From the NCBI GenBank assembly GCA_903919165.1, contig CAIXHJ010000330.1, positions 1 through 5,614 on the forward strand: a stretch of 5,614 nucleotides of DNA. The letters are read 5' to 3'. Below the pieces are notes generated by a model that was given only the letters and a program-made list of their open reading frames with translations, was not told the DNA's origin and did not search any database. Below, one piece after another: positions 4,873-5,614 of the stretch (positions are counted from its first letter, which is position 1; each line of letters opens with the position of its first letter). Source of the DNA: an uncultured Holophagaceae bacterium (GTDB lineage: Bacteria > Acidobacteriota > Holophagae > Holophagales > Holophagaceae). Made by a program: the position numbers and the translations under genes.

Positions 4873-5614
4873 TCATAACTTCCCCAGCAGATCCTCTGCC
4901 ACGCGCCCCGCGGCTCCGGGCTCGCCGAGGTGCCCGCGCACTTCTCCCAACTCGGCGCGAATGCGCCGAGCCGTTCCGGGATCCATCAACCGTGACAGTT
5001 CCAACCCGAGGCGGTCGGCATTGACCTCATCCTGCAACAATTCCGGGGCCACCTCCCGTCCCGCCACCACGTTGGCGAGGCCGAAGTGGGACACCTTCAC
5101 AATGCGCCTGGCCATCTGGTAGGTGAGGGCGTTCAGCCGGTAGACGATGGCGAAGGGCGTCCCCAGCAGGGCCGTTTCCAGCGTGGCGGTGCCCGAGGCC
5201 ACCAGGGCGGCGACCGCGTAGGCCCGGGCGGCGTAGGAGCGGTCCTGCACCAGCGTCACGGGGGCATCGCCGAGATAGGCGCGGACGAAGGCGGAATCCA
5301 GCGTCGGCGCCACGGGCAGCACCCACTGGACTTCAGGCTGGTCACGCCGCCACCGCAGCGCCAGTTCCACCATGGGGGGAAGCAGACGCTGGATCTCGCC
5401 TTTGCGGCTGCCCGGGAGCAGGGCCACCAGCGGTTTCGCAGGATCCAGGCCTGTCTCCCGGAAGAAGGTTCTGCGGTCGCATTCCGGCCTCACCAGCTCC
5501 ACCAGGGGATGGCCCACGAAGCGGGCATCGACGGGGTACCCGCGGAACAGCTCTGGCTCGAAATCGAACAGGCAGTAGATGGTGTCGAGCACCGTACCCA
5601 GCTCGGGGATCCGT
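4873..5614 (-). CDS. lpxB: Lipid-A-disaccharide synthase (partial, C-terminal two thirds)
   Basis: LpxB is a GT19-family glycosyltransferase. It joins UDP-2,3-diacylglucosamine and 2,3-diacylglucosamine-1-phosphate into the lipid A disaccharide on the inner face of the cytoplasmic membrane. The reading frame is open to the window edge, giving 246 residues; full LpxB is usually near 380, so roughly 130 N-terminal residues lie outside. Family signatures in order are LFDFEPELF then VGHPL, ALLPGSRKGEI (around 5392-5424), VASGTATLETALLGTPFAIVY (around 5140-5202, given here in overlapping pieces), LANVVAGREVAPELLQ, and a C-terminal helix region ending in LLGKL. These cover the nucleotide-sugar-binding half of the enzyme. 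Nothing looks broken. The GTG at 5592 is an internal codon, because the conserved frame continues upstream of it. The exported beta-rich protein follows 58 bp downstream. Confidence 0.95.
   Translation of the reverse strand, partial: RIPELGTVLDTIYCLFDFEPELFRGYPVDARFVGHPLVELVRPECDRRTFFRETGLDPAKPLVALLPGSRKGEIQRLLPPMVELALRWRRDQPEVQWVLPVAPTLDSAFVRAYLGDAPVTLVQDRSYAARAYAVAALVASGTATLETALLGTPFAIVYRLNALTYQMARRIVKVSHFGLANVVAGREVAPELLQDEVNADRLGLELSRLMDPGTARRIRAELGEVRGHLGEPGAAGRVAEDLLGKL

Noticed and set aside
5590..5592. GTG at 5592 as the start of lpxB
   Set aside because: The upstream codons to the window edge (RIPELGT) continue the frame without a stop and fit LpxB, and about a third of the family's length would be missing. 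The gene simply runs off the window.

Overview
This is a GC-rich chromosomal segment from a diderm (LPS-making) bacterium. It carries the C-terminal two thirds of lpxB (lipid A synthesis) and an ExbD/TolR–TonB/TolA pair, and both need an outer membrane. Strong GC bias, GTG/TTG starts, Shine-Dalgarno motifs 4-5 nt from the start codon, and an S53-type protease remnant would fit Acidobacteriota (Holophagae/Geothrix-like). That placement is a guess from gene style and was not tested.

Layout. Positions 1-286 hold no gene I can support. Positions 287-753 (minus strand) are a broken secreted S53 (sedolisin/kumamolisin-like) peptidase gene. Its start and RBS are intact, the signal peptide is split by a one-base frameshift, and homology stops exactly where a strong terminator hairpin begins (340-367), so the catalytic domain is gone. 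Positions 754-977 are a divergent spacer with a cUUCGg hairpin and a polypurine tract. A tightly packed plus-strand run follows: a DMT/EamA transporter (978-1820), ExbD/TolR (1861-2289), a TonB/TolA-like protein (2286-3101, ATGA overlap) and an exported protein with three Ig-like repeats and a C-terminal SPOR-like domain (3098-4309, TTGA overlap). Converging on it from the minus strand are lpxB (4873 to beyond the window end) and, 58 bp downstream of lpxB, a small exported beta-rich protein of unknown function (4296-4814).

How the genes fit together. ExbD and the TonB/TolA-like protein would form two parts of a proton-motive-force-driven inner-to-outer membrane machine. The missing third part (ExbB/TolQ) is not in this window. 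The third gene of this run, translationally coupled to them, encodes a periplasmic protein whose SPOR-like end would bind glycan strands at division sites. This suggests, without proving it, that the cluster works in envelope constriction or maintenance in the manner of Tol-Pal rather than in iron uptake. The Ig-like/SPOR protein and its link to the ExbD–TonB pair are the most interesting items. The dead protease locus and the lpxB 3' hairpin, whose loop is complementary to the next gene's RBS, come next.
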